Shown piece after piece: positions 62,266 through 64,000 of a DNA stretch of 64,000 nucleotides. Location: contig OX465598.1 in NCBI GenBank assembly GCA_950022295.1, positions 63,906,001-63,970,000 of the forward strand, given 5' to 3'. The stretch comes from Bromus sterilis. Taxonomy: Eukaryota > Streptophyta > Magnoliopsida > Poales > Poaceae. Under the pieces are notes generated by a model, which was not told the origin of the DNA, did no database searches, and saw only the letters and a list, made by a program, of their open reading frames with translations. The translations under genes and the position numbers were made by a program. How positions within the stretch are numbered: the stretch's first letter is position 1; every line of letters begins with the position of its first letter.

Positions 62266-62378
62266 AGGGAGTGTGAAGCAGCGAGGGCAGCGTGCCGTTC
62301 GGTGTTGCCCTTACCACCTATTTATGAGATAATAAGAGCAGTAATGGGCGTGGTAAACACGCGCTGACGCAGTTGACA
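62266..62378. promoter_or_regulatory. Right end of G2: presumed antisense promoter
   Basis: Joining 40573 to 62266 gives the sequence upstream of the G2 antisense leader. A TATA-like ctcataaatagg (minus strand) near 62320-62331 would start the antisense transcript. The exact end of G2 is not sharp. Confidence 0.4.
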
Positions 62379-62401
62379 GGGTTTATCCCCGGCAACGTCC
62401 A
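62379..62401 (-). promoter_or_regulatory. Primer-binding site next to Gypsy G3 LTR
   Basis: On the minus strand, tggacgttgccggggataaa starts directly after the LTR end CAACA. This matches the Asp-tRNA type primer site with a short gap. It implies an element extending leftward, but almost none of its interior is found. Confidence 0.6.
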
Positions 62402-62924
62402 TGTTGAGGGACTTTGGATTTCGAGAGAGCGGAGGGATGTGGCGAACTCGACGGCGGTCGGACGTAACAGGGGGTACACAAAGGTTTACCCAGGTTTGGC
62501 CCCTCTTGTAGAGGTAAAGACCTACTCCTGCTTGTCTGATTTGTATTGATGGCGTCGAAGATGACGATGGTTACAGTTGTGTAGCACAGATTCGATCTGG
62601 CAAAAGCGTGAGCGCTCCAAGAGATTCGAGTGCTCCTGACGGCGGCGCGAGATGGAGGTATGCTAGGGCACCAAACCTAGGAGTTCCCTCCTAGCCTTTT
62701 ATAGGGTAAGGCTAGGTCTCAGGACCCTCGACAAAGTTGGTTACAAATTTGGGCGATTCGAGTAGATCGAAATCTCTAAGTTAGATGCTAGCCGAATATA
62801 CCTTTCTTGTGGGCTAGGCATTGCTTCGAATGAAAGTAGCTTACTGGGCTTTGTCGAGTTGGGCCTTCTGTTTTTGCTGATGGGGGTACCAAGAATGAGG
62901 ACCCGAAGAGTCATTCCCTTGTCA
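62402..62924 (-). repeat. LTR of Gypsy G3 (minus strand)
   Basis: Minus strand TGACAAGGG (62924) to CAACA (62402), 523 bp. A TATA-like tataaaag (minus) lies at 62696-62703. Directly to the right is the pre-LTR motif gcactcgggggctaa (minus strand), the polypurine tract. So internal sequence lies at 62925 onward. Confidence 0.75.
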
Positions 62925-64000
62925 TTAGCCCCCGAGTGCTTGGCTTAGTCGAAGACTAAGGCAAGGACTCAAATAATCCTCCTTTGTTTACATGTAGTGC
63001 AGGAGTGCAGTCGAAATGGGGACCAGTCAAAAAGCGTTCGCGTTTCGAGTGATCACGTCTGCCATCAACTGTAGGTATTGCCAACCTGGAACAGACCATG
63101 TAGCCACTCTTCGAGAGAGTTTGTTTGAACACGGTGGTGCATTTGTAATTTCGAGAGGTAAGGTTCCTCAATCGAATAAAAATTTTGAGGTCTGGTAGCT
63201 CATCTGACTGTTTGTCAAGGGGATTGGCACAACACACCTGGATTACTAGAAGTATCAAGCTCCAGTTAATCGCAAAGTATCGAATACAGTGTTTGCTTAC
63301 TCAGATTCGAGTCCCCGGACTCGAACCCGTGTGGGCTGGCGTAGTTTCGACTCATGCCGCGTCGGACTCCTAGAGTCAAAACCCCAGTTAATTGAATCAG
63401 TACTTGATGCGTCCATCGAAGTACTGACCCTATGCCTGTAGGCATGGTTATCTCGGCAACTCGCGTTCGCTGCGGTTGGCGGGCCAAGCAGTGTTGCAAC
63501 TGTGGACTTACCTTCGTGCTTGACGCACGTCATTCGAAAGGGCATAAGCGGCCTCGTTTCGAGCAGTCGAGGGACGATGTATAGCCCGCACTCGACCTTT
63601 TGTAATGAAGGAGGTTGTACTGCTAACCAACCAAGTAACAACTTCATGGGGAGGTACTCAACCCAGTTTAGTGAAAAACTGAATTATCAGTCGAATTAAT
63701 GCAGTAGTTGTTTGTTCGACGAAAATTTTACCTGTCGAGTTCTATGTAAGTAAGCGCGTCCCTTGCCTTGTGGATGACGCCATTGCTGACGTTGCTGATG
63801 ATACTCGATTACCTTTGCGCAGAATTTTGACGGGACGAGACCTGGCAGGTCCCACCGGAAGAGAAAATGGTGCAACTCTCGCTGACCCTGACTTGACCGC
63901 GTGTCAGTGGAGTAACCGAGGGGTCAAGAGTTGCTGCAGCGCTTCGATAATTGCGCTTGGCTGATTAATGGGCGGCGTGGCGCCTGCTGGGGCACCACGT
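62925..64000 (-). other. 3' untranslated region of Gypsy G3
   Basis: No recognisable gene on either strand. Contains 'actcgaa'-type motifs and a perfect 9-bp-arm palindrome (63306-63325). It ends with the polypurine motif next to the LTR at 62925-62939. The element continues past the window. Confidence 0.55.
63306..63325. repeat. Palindrome ttcgagtcc-cc-ggactcgaa
   Basis: Nine-base perfect arms with a 2-base centre. Within the 3' region of G3; the same 'actcga' word is common in the G1 and G3 sequences. Confidence 0.85.

Larger units (their letters stand above)
3428..62378 (+). mobile_element. Gypsy G2: non-autonomous, exploded by nested insertions
   Basis: An LTR retrotransposon whose parts lie at 3428-3448, 15815-20194, 22791-24004, 26735-27876, 39218-40573 and 62266 to about 62378, roughly 8 kb in all. 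It has a 5' LTR with TGTCG...CGACA ends, a primer-binding site, a sense gag-like ORF and an antisense spliced gene. Every gap is filled by an insertion with its own TSD, and the antisense reading frame continues across the gaps. No reverse transcriptase, RNase H or integrase is present, so it relied on other elements. Its 3' LTR is not seen; the right end stops about where a minus-strand Gypsy begins. The candidate left TSD is acctc (3423-3427); the matching right copy is outside or lost. Confidence 0.75.

Noticed and set aside
1..64000. CRISPR arrays, operons or ribosome-binding sites
   Set aside because: The introns, LTR and CACTA elements show a plant nuclear genome; the spaced repeats belong to transposons.

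Overview
The window looks like intergenic DNA from a large grass genome, most likely a Triticeae species (wheat, barley, rye or Aegilops). This rests on the kinds of element present: Gypsy elements with a long antisense spliced gene, CACTA elements with CACTAGTAGA-type ends, Copia elements with 1.7-2.0 kb LTRs, and the 'ctcgggggcta' motif in front of Gypsy LTRs. No intact host gene, tRNA gene, full rRNA gene or CRISPR array is supported. Most long ORFs are GC-rich or repeat shadows. Ends and target-site duplications (TSDs) were read by eye; family-level calls come from general knowledge, with no database search.

Layout. 1-3427 is a mosaic of Gypsy-like non-coding sequence with a PIF/Harbinger transposase pseudogene on the minus strand (about 1813-2690). 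At 3428 a non-autonomous Gypsy element (G2) starts. Its own sequence is only about 8 kb, but nested insertions spread it to about 62378. Inside its 5' LTR sits a complete second Gypsy (G1, 3449-15809, TSD GCTTG), which carries a 2.6 kb Copia-like element (5850-8461, TSD GGGTA) in its gag. The rest of G2 holds a TA-flanked inverted-repeat element (20195-22788), a CACTA element with a B3-like gene (24005-26731, TSD TGC), an 11.3 kb decayed Copia (27877-39212, TSD CTTGC) that itself contains a CACTA (34204-37129, TSD TAT), and a minus-strand Copia (40574-62260, TSD GGAGA).

That minus-strand Copia contains a minus-strand gag-only Gypsy with a very long LTR-like block (41127-about 51750), a 1.5 kb Copia-like element (45414-46921, TSD CTTTC), a truncated CACTA (51751-53945), and a direct duplication of about 4.9 kb (40293-45241 and 53946-58862). 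The window ends with another minus-strand Gypsy LTR (62402-62924) and its 3' untranslated region.

Functionally, G1 and G2 share one plan: a sense gag (with protease in G1), no reverse transcriptase or integrase, and a multi-exon gene on the opposite strand. The antisense protein of G2 resembles the family Pfam calls 'putative gypsy type transposon' (PF04195). Both elements must have moved with enzymes supplied by others. Reassembling each reading frame across the insertions gives matching exons and TSDs, which is the main support for the nesting order.
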